Counted from the stretch's first letter, positions 1 to 45,148 are shown. The stretch is DNA of 64,000 bases from Emydura subglobosa (GCA_007922225.1 ML680055.1:2777206-2841205); one strand, 5' to 3'. The notes: a model not told the origin generated them from the letters alone. A program made the numbers and translations.

Positions 1-3000
1 CCTTCACCCCATCGGCAGACAGGACACTGGGCTAGCTGGACCATTGGTCTGACCCAGCGTGGCCCATCTTACATTCTCCAGCTACCTCGAGTAATAGCAG
101 CGGGGAAGCTGTGGCAGCGCGTGGGACATGGTGGAGCAGCCATTGCTGTTCAGACATGTCTATGCATTGTGCATTACGCTCCTGAGGGCAGTGCGGACGT
201 GCCCTAAAAGGCATCGCATCAAACGTCACCCACGAGCACCAGACAGCAAAAGGGGACAGGAAAAGTGAAACGCAAACAGAGATTCCAGGTGCCTCGAGCG
301 GCTACGGCCTGGAATTCTCTTCCCGGAAGCCCAGAGAGCCCCAGGGCAGGGCAGGGCAGTTCTCTCGCCGGAGGCCGCGCGTGTGTGCGACTGTCTCCAG
401 GAGCCCTTCCTGCTCCAAGAGGAAGGTTGCGTCACCGCTCTGCGGCCGCTCTGGGCTGACTGGGAACGGGAGAAAGAGCGTTATCGTGTGCAAGCCCTAC
501 GTGACCTCTTTCGCCACCAGCCTCCTTCAGAAACCCGGGGCAGGGGAGGGCGTTGTCACAAGAAAACCACATCCAGTTGACCAAGCCGCCCCCTCAAATT
601 TCTTTCAACTCAGAGGACAGCCAGGTGTCCGGTCCAGCGCCCTGCCTCTGTCACTCCCCCTGAGGTCAGCTGCTGGGTAAGCCGATCTGGTGTTTACACA
701 TTACTCTCGTATTGGGAGGAGAACGATGCTCTGCATTATCGCGTTACCTCAGGGCAGTAGCAGCGAGGTGACAATCAGCAGCCGGAGAGCGTTTCCAGCC
801 CACGGCACCGAGCCCTGGGTGTGCGGAGCTGCGCTGCCGGCGGGCTGCGCACGCCCCATGTGTTGCACGCAGCAGCTCAGCACCTCTCATTTTGCTGACT
901 TTCGTTTCCATCCCCCTCCGGCTGGACGTTACCTTCTCACTGGCCAGACTGGTTATAATCACGTCGTCTCGTCCAGCCTCAGGCTTTTGGGCTGGAGGCA
1001 GGAGTCCCCGGGTGAAATGCTCTGGCCTGTGCGAGGCAGGACGTGAGATGAGATGATCGTCTGAGCCCAATGAGAAGAAGGTGTCTCCATTCAGCCCCCT
1101 TCCCTCTCTCCCTCACAAGGCTTTCTTCGGAGATTCAGTCCAAAAAAGGAATTTGCTGGGAAGGGGAGGGAGGGAGAGAGGTTCTTGGGAAGCCATGCGA
1201 CCGACCTCTTTCGAAGCAGGAGACGGACACTGCCCCGTACAGTTCTGACTGAGCTTGGGGCCGAGAGTCACCGTGGCCAGGTTTTCCAGAGAGTCCCATG
1301 TTCCAGTGCGCTGAGCCCTGGCAAATCTCGCTACGCATTCTGGTGCCTGGACTGTAGCTGAGCTCTGAGAATCCGGCTGCGTAGGGCTGGCCTGAGGGAG
1401 AAGCTGTCTCTCAGAGACGTTTAAGATGGCGAATCCGTCTGTGAAGGGCTCGTGGGTTGGCTGGCGTCTCCGCCCATCGCCCCCAGGCCGGTCTGCCCCT
1501 TCGCGGTTTATGCCGCTCGGCGTTTCAGTTCAGCAGCGAGCTTCCCGGGTGGCTCGACGCATTGACGTCCTTGTCTTGCCCGTTCGCTTCTGTTCGTCTC
1601 CCGGCGTGGGCCTGCCCCAGAGTCGTCTCCTGCTCTGGGGCGGGGAAGCGGTTTGCAAGCGTCCTTGGAGCACGGGTTGAATCGCTGGGCTCCCCCAGCA
1701 CCGACACACATGAGGCAGCAGGTGAGGGGTGGGGGAGGACGTCTGGCAGCAGCAATATTGATGCTCATGCTACTGGGGATCATGCCCGCTCTCTCCGCAC
1801 GCACAGCCCTTCCTGGGGAAGGCACCGGCCCGGCTCGCTGCCCCCCCCGCATGCTGTTCTCCTGCATTTAAACTCTGCGAACTCTGCTGGAGGATTGTAA
1901 ATAGACTAAAGGAAAAGCCGGAGCTGGTTTTGTGGATAGACTGTGCTAAACCCAATAGCCTATTAATCCCCTTGTATTTCCTGAATGAAATCAGATACAA
2001 AGCCGGTATGTGACTAGCGTCATCCCCCTCTGCCAAGGGCCGCTGGCCCCGCTCTATGCCAGTTCAGTGCTATGCACAGAGCTCGGGACTGGCCATCGGC
2101 GGGAAGGCGGGGAAGGTTGAGTCCTGCTTTTTGTTCAAATGCAAATGGAATTTGAGTGAAGTGATGAAATACAGGGGGAGAGCCAGGGGCAGCGAGGGCC
2201 TGGACACGCACAGTTTGCTCTGGTGGAGAGACGGCCGGGGCAGTGCGCGCAAAGGGAGATAGGCAGATGTTCCCCTTTGGCTTCCCCCCAGCTCCTCGAG
2301 ATGCTAACAAGGCTCACCGGGTGCTTGCCTCTTGGCCTGGGAGCGCCTAGCTCAGGTGGCTCTGCTCATGCCGAAAGCCACAGGAGCCTCCCACGGGCAG
2401 GGAGGGGGAGCGAACGCAGGGTTGCAGCGCCACAGGCCCAGGCTACCTTGCAATGGAGGTGTGCGTGGGGGGTAACTGCAGCACGTGTAGCCGTGGCAGC
2501 TCAGGCTTCAGTGCGGGCAAGCGGCCCGGGGTCCGGGGCGGGCTAGCTTCCCTTGATCTAGCTGAGGCCTGGCTCCCCGCCCCACCCTCCCAGCCCGAAT
2601 GCAGCGTCGTCGACACAGTCAGGCTGCGCTAGGTTCTCACCTCTCTGCCGTCGCGGGAGGGTCTCCTCCTCATTGTCGACGCCCAGATGACGTTTCCTTC
2701 GGCCCGGGCTGCGCGACCCCCCGGCTGTGCCCCGTTCTCCCAGGCACCTGGCTCCCTCTCGCCTTCGGCACCAAGCTCACCACCTTCTCGGCCAGCACAG
2801 CTCGGCCTTGCTTCCATCTCTGCTCCCCTCCCTCCACACTGGCCTCCTGGCTCCCCGCTCCTTCCTCCTCCGGCCGGGCGCTCCCTCCCCTGCCGTGCCA
2901 CGAGCCGGCAGCGCACGAGGGGCCTGCCCGTCAAGTCACACGTGGACGCTGTTCTCGCCGCCCTCTGCCCTTTTCGGCGCTGAATCCATTTCTGGGGCTG

Positions 3001-4474
3001 CTCCCCTACACGCCGCATGGTCCCAGAGAGTCAGGGGTGCGGCTTCCAGGCTGTTCACTCAGGCAACGTCTCCAAGCTGCCTAGCGCCTGATTCTCCAAA
3101 GAGTGGAGCACACGCGGGCCCCCCACGGCGTCCGTGGGGCCGTGAGCACCCAAGTACCTCTGTGCATCACACCCAGTCGGGCTCCAGAAATGGTGGTGAA
3201 ACGCCCTGGTGAGCGTGCGGGACAGCTCCCCCTCCGTGCCCGACCCACCAGGGACGCCCTGGCTCACGCTGTCGGCTGGGGAGGTCCTCAGTTGGTCTGG
3301 GATGGCCAAGACAAGCGAAGGGCTGTAACAGGCTGGCCTCCTCTGCAGAGTGGTACCACGCACTCACCAGTGGACAACACGGCCACGGGTCGCAGTAGCC
3401 CCCCCGTTTAAAACGACGGGCCTTCGCCAGCCTCTCAGGGAGCCGGTGAGAACATGGGCTGGGGACAGACATGTCCTGCGCTGTCCGGAGCCATTTTAAT
3501 CTGGGGCGTCCAGGGGAGCTAACGGGAGCTAGCGATTTGATGGGGCTGGGGCCGTGCCGCAGGGAAATTCCCAGGTGGGGTGTTACAATGTGTGTCACGT
3601 CCCCCTGGTCTCCGAAGAGCTACAGGGATGGTGATATTTGCCCCACAGCAGGGACCCCCCCCACACACACCCAGCTAAGTGTCCATGGAGTCTCCCGCTT
3701 CTGCTGACAGCTAGGAGGGCCCCGTGTCCAGTCAAGAGTTGAAATGGCTCCAGGCAGCCCAGAGAGGAGAAAACACCAGGTTCAGAAGACACAAGGGAAT
3801 GAAATGGTCATTTCACCTCCCTGGGCCATGGTGACACCTTGTTTCCTCAGGCTAGGAGTTTCCAGGGAGCCGACAGGAGTTAGGTGCTTACTTCACAGAT
3901 TCCAATGGGATTTGGGTGCCTTCCTCCTTTTGCCTCCTTGGGAAATCCCACCTGCACAGACACACGAACGCCCAGTCGGGTAATGAGCGAGGCCAGGGGG
4001 GCTGACGTGCCAGGAATTGCCAAGGCAGAGAACAGGCTGGCAGGACCAGTACTCGGGGCTGCGCCTTGATGGACAGCCTGGCATTCCGGATTCTCGTCTT
4101 CCCTTGGAACTGCCCACGCTTGTACTGCTCCTTCTGACCAGGCCCCCCACAGCGAGCTGGGACCCATCCAGGGGGCTGTGATCCACGCAGCTCTCCCCAC
4201 ACCCACACAGGTGTGTGGCTTGTCAGGGCTGACAAGGAGGGGTCAGGCCCAGGAGCTTCTCCAGGAAAGCTCCAGCAGGAGAAACGGATGCAGCCCCTGC
4301 TCCCTTCCGCCTCTCGTGACACCTGGCCTCGAGTTGATGCAGTCCCGCCGCGATCCAACCCTGCTCAGCCCCCTCCCTGCAGGACAGAAGGTCCCACTGG
4401 TCTCCAGTGCAGAGCTTTTTATTGGTGGAAAGGGAGATCAATGGAAAAAAAATCAAAGCCAAGCCATCTCCTAC
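1..4474. other. SCN4A intron 12 (partial), no gene seen
   Basis: Lies 3' of the last SCN4A exon in the window. No frame on either strand resembles the rest of domain II. The sequence is GC-rich in 2300-3300. Around 3850-3960 there is a short segment resembling a common sauropsid interspersed repeat (gttaggtgcttac then caatgggatttgggtgcc). Otherwise I see nothing. Confidence 0.7.
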
Positions 4475-35730
<31,256 letters not shown>

Positions 35731-36079
35731 CTTCTCATTCTGCTCTCAGAAACCCTCTGCCTTGCCTCTCAGGAAGGGGAACACCTGAAAGGACAGAAAG
35801 GAAAAGGTCTGTTTCACGCCACATCGATTTCACATGCAGCTGAGTTACCTGGCCCGGGATGTGATCCACAATGTGACATTCTTGTTTTCGTGAAGCGAGC
35901 GACTGCCGCAGAGTGCTGAGTTCTAATCCAACCGGGGGATGTAACTGACAGCAGAATCCAGCTATGGTCAGTCACATGATGCACACATGATGCACTGTGC
36001 ACTCTTACCTCTGTGTCACTGGTGGGTGTACGTTATGCGCTCCACCCTGTGCCCGATCCAAGAGAATACAAGTCTGTTA

Positions 36080-36240
36080 CTGCTCCAATTATTGAGCATG
36101 GATTTTTAGCTCGACCAGTAGCATCTCACGCTTTTAGCTCTAGAGATCCCCAATTCAATCCCTTGTCTATCGACCTGGCTGGCAACCTCACATGTGCATT
36201 TCATTACAGCGCTGTACATCTGCGAAAGCTGATCTGCTAA
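36080..36240 (+). repeat. tRNA-derived SINE fragment (tentative)
   Basis: tagctcgaccagtagcatct then ccccaattcaatccctt looks like the box A to box B part of a tRNA-derived SINE. Confidence 0.4.
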
Positions 36241-36567
36241 TGATCTCTGGCATCAGCTGGGACATGCATAAACACATCTTTAAAACTGAGATCCACCTGT
36301 TAAATAAACCACTTGCAACATCTGTCCCTGCCTTGTCCGCTCCCTTCACTTGGCACGCTGCCAGCTGCCCCTCTCCTGAGATTTGTGGGAGTGTTCAGAT
36401 CCAAGGCATTGTTGCTTATATTACAGAGGGGCCTAGGAGTCCCAATCAAGCATCAGCGCCCCACGAGACCAGACACTGCACAGACACGTAACAAAGACAG
36501 TCCTTTTTTCAGAGCACTCCCAGTCTGCACATCCAGCTAGATCCCACAGGCACGTGGGTGGAGATAC

Positions 36568-36775
36568 ACAGATTCATAAAATCCCAAGGCCGGAAGGGAC
36601 CGCTGTGATGATCTAGTCTGACCTCCTGCATAACCCAGGCCGGAGAACTGCCTCGAAATAATTCCCAGAGCAGATCTTCCAGAAAAATGTCCTGTCTTGA
36701 TTTAAAAATTGCCAGCGATGGAGAATCCACCACAACCCTGTGGAAATTGTTCTAATGGTTAATTACCCTCACAGC
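36568..36775 (-). mobile_element. CR1 LINE 3' fragment
   Basis: cagattcataaaatcccaag, ctagtctgacctcctgcat, then gaatccaccacaaccctgtg: reverse-strand CR1 terminus. Confidence 0.88.
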
Positions 36776-37611
36776 GTAACAGCCACGGGAGCAAGACAGC
36801 CGCAAGCGGTGGCTTGTTCTGCTCACAGAGGCACGTAGCGCTTGCATTGAGCAACCACTCGTTTGTGTTCAGATATACAGCAACAAGAGCTGCCCCGGCC
36901 CCCAACCCCAGCTCCCCTGTGGCCCAGAGCCCCACCTTCCACTGGACCACCTTCGGCCTTGACGGCCAACCGCAGCTAATTCATCATGAGACGCCCTGGA
37001 AAGAGTTAAACACCAAGATTCACAGTGCCTGGGCTGGAGAGTTTCTCCTGGCCTCCTTCCCACATTGCTCAACAAACTCTAGTTTGCCTCGGCCGCCCGT
37101 GTGAGGCAGGAATTTCCCTTGAACCTTCTCAGTGGAATCTCCCTCCGCGCTCAGGATTCTCTAGCGCTGAGGGCTTCCGGTTCCCAGCCAGGCCGCTGGG
37201 AGGCAGAGGCACAAGGTGGATGGGGGAGGGCAGGTTGCTGGCCCTGAGAGAAGATTCACCCTGTCAGACCAGCCTAAAGGCTGTATGCAAGTGAATGCAC
37301 ATGAAGCCATCTCTAGGAGGGCTTTGGACATGGGGCCCACTCATGTCCTTCTGCTCCCCTGCCCCCACATTGCCAGTCCATTCTCCCCCTCCAGAACCAG
37401 CCTGAAACACCCTCTGGACCACAGGCTGCCTTCCTGGGTAGCGGCTCATTTACACTTGAAAGTTAATCTGGATTAAGGTTGGGGGTGAATGGCAATAGCA
37501 GTGGCTGCACTGAAATAACCCCAGGGCTGGACAAGCTCCAACAACAAACTCCACAGACCGGCCCGCTGCAGTCAGCAGGGCTGGGTGTGAAGAAAGGCAC
37601 TACTCCGTGTG

Positions 37612-37880
37612 ACTAAGGCCTTGTCTACACACAGAACCGGTGCCACTTTACCTACACCAGCACAACCCCCCAGCGTGGACGCAGTTAAACTGGCATAAAG
37701 GTGCCTTATACCGGTGCAGCTGTTCCTGTAAGGGAGGGAGAATGAGCTAAGGGACCTATGCTGACAGAACTGCCTCCACACCAGGGGCTGTACTGGGATA
37801 ACTACGTCCGCCACATACCCTGCCCCTCGCGGACAGAGTGATGCTGGCTAGAACAAAATCCGTGTGTGCAGCAGGCCTGA
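37612..37880. mobile_element. Harbinger-type short element
   Basis: Begins aaggccttgtctacacacag; the internal text (ctacaccagcacaacccccc, ataccggtgcagctgttcc) matches a frequent turtle short-element family. The right end is decayed. Confidence 0.6.
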
Positions 37881-38069
37881 GCGCGGCACAGGCTGGTCCT
37901 CTGCCACTAAGATTTCCATACAGCATCCAGAACACGACTAGCGCTTCCTGGTCTTAGCACTGCTCCACGTTTCCCAGCCAGCCGGGCTGCTCTTTTACCA
38001 TCAGCTGGGTGGGCTGGTGAGGGGACCCAGGCTGGGGTTCAAGAGGTCACGGATCTAGGCCTGCTGCCC

Positions 38070-38200
38070 TTTGGTGTCACCGCGGGTAAGTCCCTTTACT
38101 CCTCTGAGGTCCCGCTTCCCCACCTGGGGATTGGGAGTAGCACACGGAGCTTTGAGATCTCTGGCTGACAAGTGCTGCGGTGCAGAGCAATGCGCTCTGG
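38070..38200 (+). repeat. MIR-type SINE fragment
   Basis: ggtaagtccctttactcctc, gcttccccacctggggattg, gctttgagatctctggct: MIR core and 3' part. Confidence 0.65.
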
Positions 38201-41200
38201 GGATGGGGGTGCTGCGAGAGCAATCGCCCCCGATTAGCTTCGCCTCCGGTGCCCACGCTGAGAAGCACTTGGCTCTCAAGCAGCCAGGCACTGCTCACCC
38301 GGGGTGAAACTGGCCCAGGATTCACAGCGACAGAGGCCGGAGCTCTGGCTCGGGAGTGCGGCCGACACAGCGCGTGGGCTGCTGGGAAGGAAACGGTGCT
38401 TCCTTCCCCCAGAGCTCCAGCTCGGCAAATCTCCCCAGTGAGCAGCACAGCCTCCTCCCCCGCCACGCGCCCGCCTCAGCCAGCCTTCCTGAGGGGCAAG
38501 AAAAGGGCGATTTCAGCCAGTTCTGGCGCTGGAGCTGATCCGGAGCGTAGGCCGGCTGCGGGAAGCTGGGATGCTTCCCTCTGTAACGGACTGTTTCCAG
38601 TGCGGCTGAATTCCTGCGATCCTGTCCCAGTGCACGGAGAAGAAAGATGCCAACAGATTGCGAGGGTTGCAGGGCAGAGGCTGGGAACTCTAACCAGGTG
38701 CCCGGAGGGAAAGAAGAAAACAGCCAGGGCATGGCTCCGTGACAGCTAAGGGCAGGCACCACGGGCCTGACCTGGCTTCTGACACCGCCCCACCTGCCTT
38801 TTACCTTCCCCGACGGAGGGGCTGGGGACACCGTTCCAGTGACCACACAGCGGATTTGTCCTGGGGGCTATGAAGAAGCCACTTTGCAAAGGCCAAACAA
38901 GCCGGGAGTAATCGGTCAGCGGGGAGACATTCCCCTGTTCTAGCAACATGTGCGCATCGCTCCTCGGTGACCCTGGGCAGCTCCTCCATAAACCAGCACA
39001 TCCCTGAAACCCACAATAGCAGCACCAGGGCAAGCAATGAGGGGCAAAGGGACGGGCATTTCTCCACTAGCCCCAGCAACGCGGGGGGATCTGAGCTGTG
39101 GAGGAGCATCCCTGAAACGAGAGCGGGACAAGCCTTGTAATTCTCCTAGTCCATCTGCAGGGGCCAGGCCAGGACCATTCCCCACTAGGAGGCGGACAGT
39201 GCCGGTGACGTGGGGCCTGGCCACAGACCCCCCCAAACTGTTTGTGGGGAAGTCTGGGTCTGGCCCAGTGCGCTGGGATTCGGGCCGATGCCTCACATCC
39301 CACCCATGTCCCCGGGGAGCTACTCCAGTGTGCCACCTCAGGCAGTGGCCGGCACCAAATGCTGCCGAGGAATGCGTAGGAGAACCTGCCCCCAGGACAA
39401 GTGTAGTCCTAAACCCAGAAATCTGCGGTTGGCTCAGGCCTGTTTACATCCCGCCGTCAGGCTCCTGCATCCTATCCCTGACCGAGCTGCACAAGGGACC
39501 CGGGCAGCGTCCCACAAAGGGACTCCACCCAGAAGAGAGCCCGGGATCTCAGTAGCTGCCAACCTGTTGCAGTAACCCACTAGGCTTAATGGCCTTCCCA
39601 GCAGACAATCAGAGGCATAATTTTCACTCCTCTTTTGCGTAATTATTTTCTGGCAATCCTGACACCACAACCGCCGAGCTGCGGCCTGCTGCCAGAACTG
39701 TGGCGTTCGGCCGTGGAGGACAAAGCTGCCATCCTTGCACAGATATCTCAGTGACCAGCTATTGGCTTTGGCGCCGAAACTCAGGTTTTGCCCTGCTGCT
39801 CAGAGATGGGCTCCATTTCGAGTGGCAACAGCAGTTGCCCCTTCCTTTTCGTCCCTTCACTGAAGGGTGGGTGCAGACGTTAGAGGACAGGCCTAGCTAC
39901 CTATCATGCCCACTGAGCGGACAGCCAGGCCTTTAATGCTGGTGCTAGTATCTGTGCCTGGCCCTCCAAGTCGGCAGATGTGCAGCCGGGGCACTGTGAA
40001 GAGAACAGCGTTTCCATGAACTAAGCTAACCCAAGAGCGCCTCCCTCTGGCAGCACCAGGCATTTCAGCGCTGCGTCTGCTGCCCGGGGGCGAGTCTGCA
40101 GCCGAGGCAGCACGGAGCTGCACACCGCACCCCTGGCTGCATCTTCCCGAGTCACCGCAGCCCAGTGAGGAGAGACACCGAGAACGTGCCCAACGGGGCG
40201 GCTTAGACCAGCCGATTCTAGCTCTGGCCTCACTTCTCAGCCGTTCCAGGCAGCTCCGATCAGCCTGTGCCAAGGACAGGCCGGGGCCTGAGCTCAGGTC
40301 AGTGCGTCAGTAGAAGCACGTGGCTGCCGGGTTAGGTTCCCTCCTGTGTCTCCAGGCCTGAGAGAGACTGCTTCTCCTCCTCCTTCCTTGGCACCTCTCT
40401 GGATCCTTCCCTGGCCTGCCTGCTCAGTGTGCGTCCTGGCCCTGCCTCCTGCAGCGGGAGGGCAGGGCGATGGTTTCCTTGTGAATCTCACACCCCGGCA
40501 CGGTTACCAATCGACACTATGGCTGGCCACGGCAGTCACTCGCTGCTCCCTGCCTCGCCCTGGGTCTCCCACCGCAGAGCTGGCTGTTGGGTCCGGGACG
40601 GGCTCTCCTGGAGACCAGCTACCCACCCATCTCATTTACCTGCAGAGCCAGCAGCTCCCTGCTGCCCCACGGCCGGCCTCATCCCTCCCCATCCCTCAGG
40701 CTCGGGATTGCTCCCTTTCTTCCCCGCCGGCCTGCAGGGGGGAACTTGCTCCCCCCCCCGGGCACCGCGGCTGTGCCCCTGAGCCCTGCTGTGACTTATG
40801 GGACGGGCTGTAACTTTAGAGACAGGCTCTGATCCACTTCCAGGAGGAGCTGCTTTCCACCCTGCTGGAGATTGGCTGCTCCTCCAGCTGCCGCCAGGGA
40901 TCACAGGAGAGGTCGGGTTTCGGCAGCGTGATGACTCGGCTCATTCCTTCCGAGGAAGGGGTGAGAGCAAGAGGCATGGAGAAGAGACAGCGCTCAGGGC
41001 ACCTCTCCGGGCCAGCGGGCTCCTCTGCCCCTAATACCACCGCCTCCCTCCCTCCCTGTCCCGCTGCTTCACGCCGGCACAAATCCATTTGCTTCCGCTC
41101 TCCAGGCTAAATCCATCGGGCCCGTTAATCTCTCTCCCCTTGGCCGGACGAGCTGCCAACAGATCGCTTCCCACTGACATCGGAAACCTGCCGGCGCTTT

Positions 41201-42565
41201 TCGCACCCCGAGTCCTGGCGCCGCTTGCTCGGGTCTGTGCGTGCTCCAGCGCCCAGCACTGCAGCAATGCGGGGCTGGGGCTCACGGCTCCAGGGATAGG
41301 GCAAAGAAAGAGAGGAAGCTGCCAGTCAAGCCAGGAGCATTGCGTCCCCCCCAAAGTCAGGGGTCCTGTGGGGGGCGGGGGTGCCTGCCCTGCACGGCAG
41401 CCCAAGAAGGTAGTACTGGCCGAGGCAGCAGTACACCAACAGCATGGATCCGGTTCTGAGCTCAGCTCCCCCAACCTAGCTCTGCTGGCGTGGATGGAAT
41501 TACACCATTGGGAGGGAGGGCAGAATCAGGCCCATAACTCTGCTCTCTGCCCCCGCCCAGTAGCTTGCCGGCCTCCAGCGCCGCAAGCCCCCAGAGCCAG
41601 CCGCATTCCCAGCTTCGACAGCCGCATGAGCGGGAGCGGGTGGCCACTTCTCCTCCAGGTGCCTAGCACCGGCAAGGCTGGGGGCTTAGTGGCTGGATCC
41701 CTTCTTTCCTTCCCTGGCCAGGCATCGCACTCCGCCCCAGGAGCAGCTCACTGCCAGCCCAGCGTCTCTGACGGCTCTGAGCAAAGTGCTCACCAGGTGG
41801 AAGGGAGGAATTGCTGCCCCCCCACCCTCCACCCCCTCACCTCACTGCGTGGCTGCTGCGGTGAGCCGAGACGTCACCGGCCTGCGGCCCGTCTCCCCGC
41901 ACGGGGCCGTCACCAAACAGGAAACTAATCCGGCTCGCCACGAACCGTCGGGGGGCTGCCAGCGGAGACTCACAAACACCCTGCTGCCCCTAGGACAATT
42001 TCAGAGCAGATGGCCCTCCCTCCATCTCTCCCCTTGGCAGCTCCCAGAGTGAAAGCATCCACTATAAATAACCCCGGCGCAAAGGGTTTGATCTGGGATA
42101 GGTGAGAGCAGCTCAGCCACAGCAACAGGTGCAGCTGGAGTCACATATGTGCCCTCCTCAGCTCTCCCCGGCGCCCCAGGGAAATCAGCCCTGCCCAGCT
42201 GGCTACCCCTCCTCCAGCATTCTGCCATGGGCTGGACAGCTTCCACTGGCTGTGCCACGGCTCCCTCGCCACCCGGCTGTCTCCTGCTCGTCCGCCCAGA
42301 AGCAGGGCCCCAGGAAGGACTGCCTGTGCTCTCAAAGGCTCATTAGCAGGTTCTGTGATGTTTTCCACGCTCCGGTCCAATAGGGTGGCTTCATTCAGAG
42401 TTCCTGGGGGCCAGATTCCCCCCCAAAGCGCCCTGTGTGCAGAGCAGGGCACCTGCGGGAAAACCGGCCAACTGGTTTTCTTGCCTAAACGGAAATGCTG
42501 CCCTCCGGGTCTGCAAGACGTGGCCCAGACCATCTTTGTTCACAGGCTGTCTGGAGTGAGGACCC

Positions 42566-42680
42566 GCCTCACGAAAGCTCACGCCTGCTGAAATTAAAAT
42601 GGTTAGTCTTTAAAGTGCTACAGAACTCAAGTTGCTTTTGCTGTATACAGACTAACCCGGCTACCCCTCTGGAACTGAGA
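42566..42680 (+). mobile_element. Penelope-like element 3' tail, solo
   Basis: cacgaaagctcacgcctgct, ggttagtctttaaagtgcta, then tatacagactaacccggcta: nearly identical to the tail of the element ending at 22462. Confidence 0.85.
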
Positions 42681-43107
42681 TAGGACAGTCAAGCTGCTAT
42701 CATATGATAATAGAGATCCCGAGGCATCAGAGGAGTTCGGCCCACGCCCTCGGAAGGATCAAGCCTTTTCGAGGGTTTTTTGCTTTGCTTTGGTTTTTTT
42801 CCCATGCAGCCAACCCCTCCCCCTCACAAATGTTACAGTGAGGAGGAATGGCCTGGTGCCACCACCACGATGCCATCATTAAAGAGCGGTTCCACTCGCA
42901 AATGGGACCTTTGCAGACCTGTGCTCTTCTTCAGGGCTGGGAAAGGTGCTCCCGGCATCACGGCACAACGAAAGGCAGAACAGAGTGTTTAGCGTAAGTA
43001 GTTAGAACATACGTAAGGGACCATTCAAGGTAGAATGGCCCATTAACACCACGGCAATCACAGGCCAAAAAGAGGGGCTTAGCAGCGGGTTGTGTTAGTG
43101 AGCCATG

Positions 43108-43215
43108 AGTAGCTCAAAGCTTGTCTCTCTCACCAACAGAAGTGGGCCCAATAAAAGATCTTATCTCCCCCATCCTATCTCTCCAATCTCCTGGGACCGG
43201 CATGGCTGTAACGAC
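43108..43215 (+). mobile_element. Second type of Penelope-like 3' tail (tentative)
   Basis: cttgtctctctcaccaacag, cccaataaaagatcttatc, then gggaccggcatggctgtaac. It parallels the other tail (cacgaaag... ggttagtct... gactaacacggctac) and is a recurrent sauropsid sequence. Confidence 0.5.
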
Positions 43216-43244
43216 ACCGCACTATCCTCAGCGTTCACAGTTTT

Positions 43245-43935
43245 GCTGCTGCTTCTACCTTCAGTGGACACGGAGAACAGCTGGTCTCCATCCCCTCTGT
43301 AACAGCTCTGAACACATTTGAAGACTGTTATCAGGTCACCCCTCAGCCTTCTTTTCTCAAGACGAAACACAGCTTTTTCAATCTTTCCTCAGAGGTCGAG
43401 TTTTCTAAACCTTGTATCATTTTTGTTCCTCTCCTCTGGACTCTCTCCACTTTGTTCACACCTTTCTTCAAATGTGGGGCCCAGAACTGGACACAGGACC
43501 CCAGCCAAGGCCCCCCCAGTGCTACGTAGAATGGAACAGTCACCTCCCATGTCTTACATACGACATTCCCGTTAATGCGCCCCAGAATGACATTGGCCGT
43601 TTTTGCAACAGCACAGCACTGTTAAATCACACTCCGTTTGTGCGCCACGGTACCCTCCAGATCCTTTTCAGCAGTACAACCACCTCGCCAGTTATTCCCC
43701 TTTTTGTAGCTGTGCATTTGATTTTTCCTTCCTAAGTGTAGTACTTTGCACTTGTCTTTGTGGAATTTCATCTTGTTGAATTCAAACCAATTCTCCAGTC
43801 ATCATGCATTCTAGTCCTGTCCTCCGAAGTGCCTGCAGCCAGCGTGGTGCCATCTGCAGATTTTAGAAGCACACTCTCCACTCCAGCCTCCAAGTCATTA
43901 ATGAAAATATCGAATAGCACCGGACACATTGGTTA
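43245..43935 (-). mobile_element. CR1 LINE 3' part
   Basis: Minus-strand frames: MFRLEKRRLRGDLITVFK, then VGPRTG-type plus-strand complement; minus text [39 protein letters not shown]. Frameshifts present. It continues to about 43935 with the AspAsp-box region complement (agtgcctgcagccagcgtgg). Confidence 0.88.
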
Positions 43936-44360
43936 CACCTGCTTCTCCGTTTTTAGATTTTTTTTTGGAATCATAACATTTAGAGAGTTCCTTCTAAAAA
44001 AAATGAAAGCTGAGATTCTGGAGAACAAGGCAGTATCGCCAAGGCATTCCAGTACAGCACGTTTGCAAGTCCCGTCTACAAACCAAATTTAATTTGTCCA
44101 AGCTCTGACTGGAAAAACTTTTGCATGTCTCTTGCAACACTGATATAATACGAGTTAACCCTTACGCGCACACACCCAACCCAGCTGACATGTAGCGACC
44201 TGCAGTGGAAGGCAGCGTCTAATTAGGTGCAAGACATACTAGTGGTTGGCAGGGCAAATTCTGTCAGTGGCGATGCCTGCTCTTAAAAACGTGCTGTCAG
44301 AGCTGCCATGTCCCAGCAGAGCAACGAGAAGCTGGGTTTTCAGGTCTCCTGTCTGTGGCT

Positions 44361-44620
44361 AGAGCTGAGTGGAAACTGGAATTCCCATCTCATGGAGAAT
44401 TCCAATATTTGTTTTCATGACAAATCAGGCCAGAAAACTGAAATGTCGCATTATTCACAGAACAAAGAGTTCTGAACACCCATCACATTTGAAAATGACA
44501 AGAACATTTTGTGTTAGCATTTTCCAGCCAAACACTTGGATTTTCCGGAATATTTTGTCCCAGTTTGTGCAACTGACGCCAAATGCTTCATTTCAAGACA
44601 GTTCAGCATCAAACTGCCAT
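44361..44620. repeat. AT-rich interspersed repeat, copy 3
   Basis: ggaattcccatctcatggag, aaaatgacaagaacattttg and gattttccggaatattttg; same style as other AT-rich copies. Confidence 0.5.
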
Positions 44621-44817
44621 TCCAGAGGGGATGCATTGCCCACAGCAGCTAGAATTTGGGAGCCCGATGCTCCTGGGCACAGGGGCAGCCTCCAGAGCAT
44701 CTCCTTTGGCCCCCCACCTCTTAGCCACATAGCCAAATACTGATAACAACTTAAACAAAGGAAACGTAAAAGAGAAGGGTCTTCAATGGCACACCAACCC
44801 TTCCACTCTGCTCACTC

Positions 44818-45148
44818 GTAGGCCTTGTCTACACTGACGGTGGGGTGTAGGTTACATGTAGCTACACGCCACAGTGAAAAGCAGGGGAGGTGCTGGAGCT
44901 TTTCACTGTGTTGGGGAAGGCTCCAGCAATGGGGAGTTAGCGGGACACTGCACCACTAATAACAGCAGTGTAGATGTGGGAAGCACTGCTTGGGCATGTA
45001 GAGAACCACGTAGGGTACGTATCCTAGGGTTCAGGCATGTCTTTACTCGCTTAAGCAGAGCCTCACTGTCTACACTGCTATCTATACCCGGGCTAGGGGC
45101 ATGCAGTGTCTTACTCCACATGCCGCCGTAAGTGTAGACAAAGCCTCG
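44818..45148. mobile_element. Harbinger-type short element
   Basis: Starts taggccttgtctacactgac and ends taagtgtagacaaagcct: clear inverted ends with the GTCTACAC core. About 330 bp. Confidence 0.75.

Noticed and set aside
1..4474. Search for the next SCN4A exons (rest of domain II)
   Set aside because: No frame on the minus strand resembles FTGIFTAEM or the IIS3-S6 text, so these exons lie outside the window.
41089..41928. Plus-strand open frame of 279 codons
   Set aside because: GC-rich region with few stops in several frames; no domain, no splice logic, low-complexity composition.
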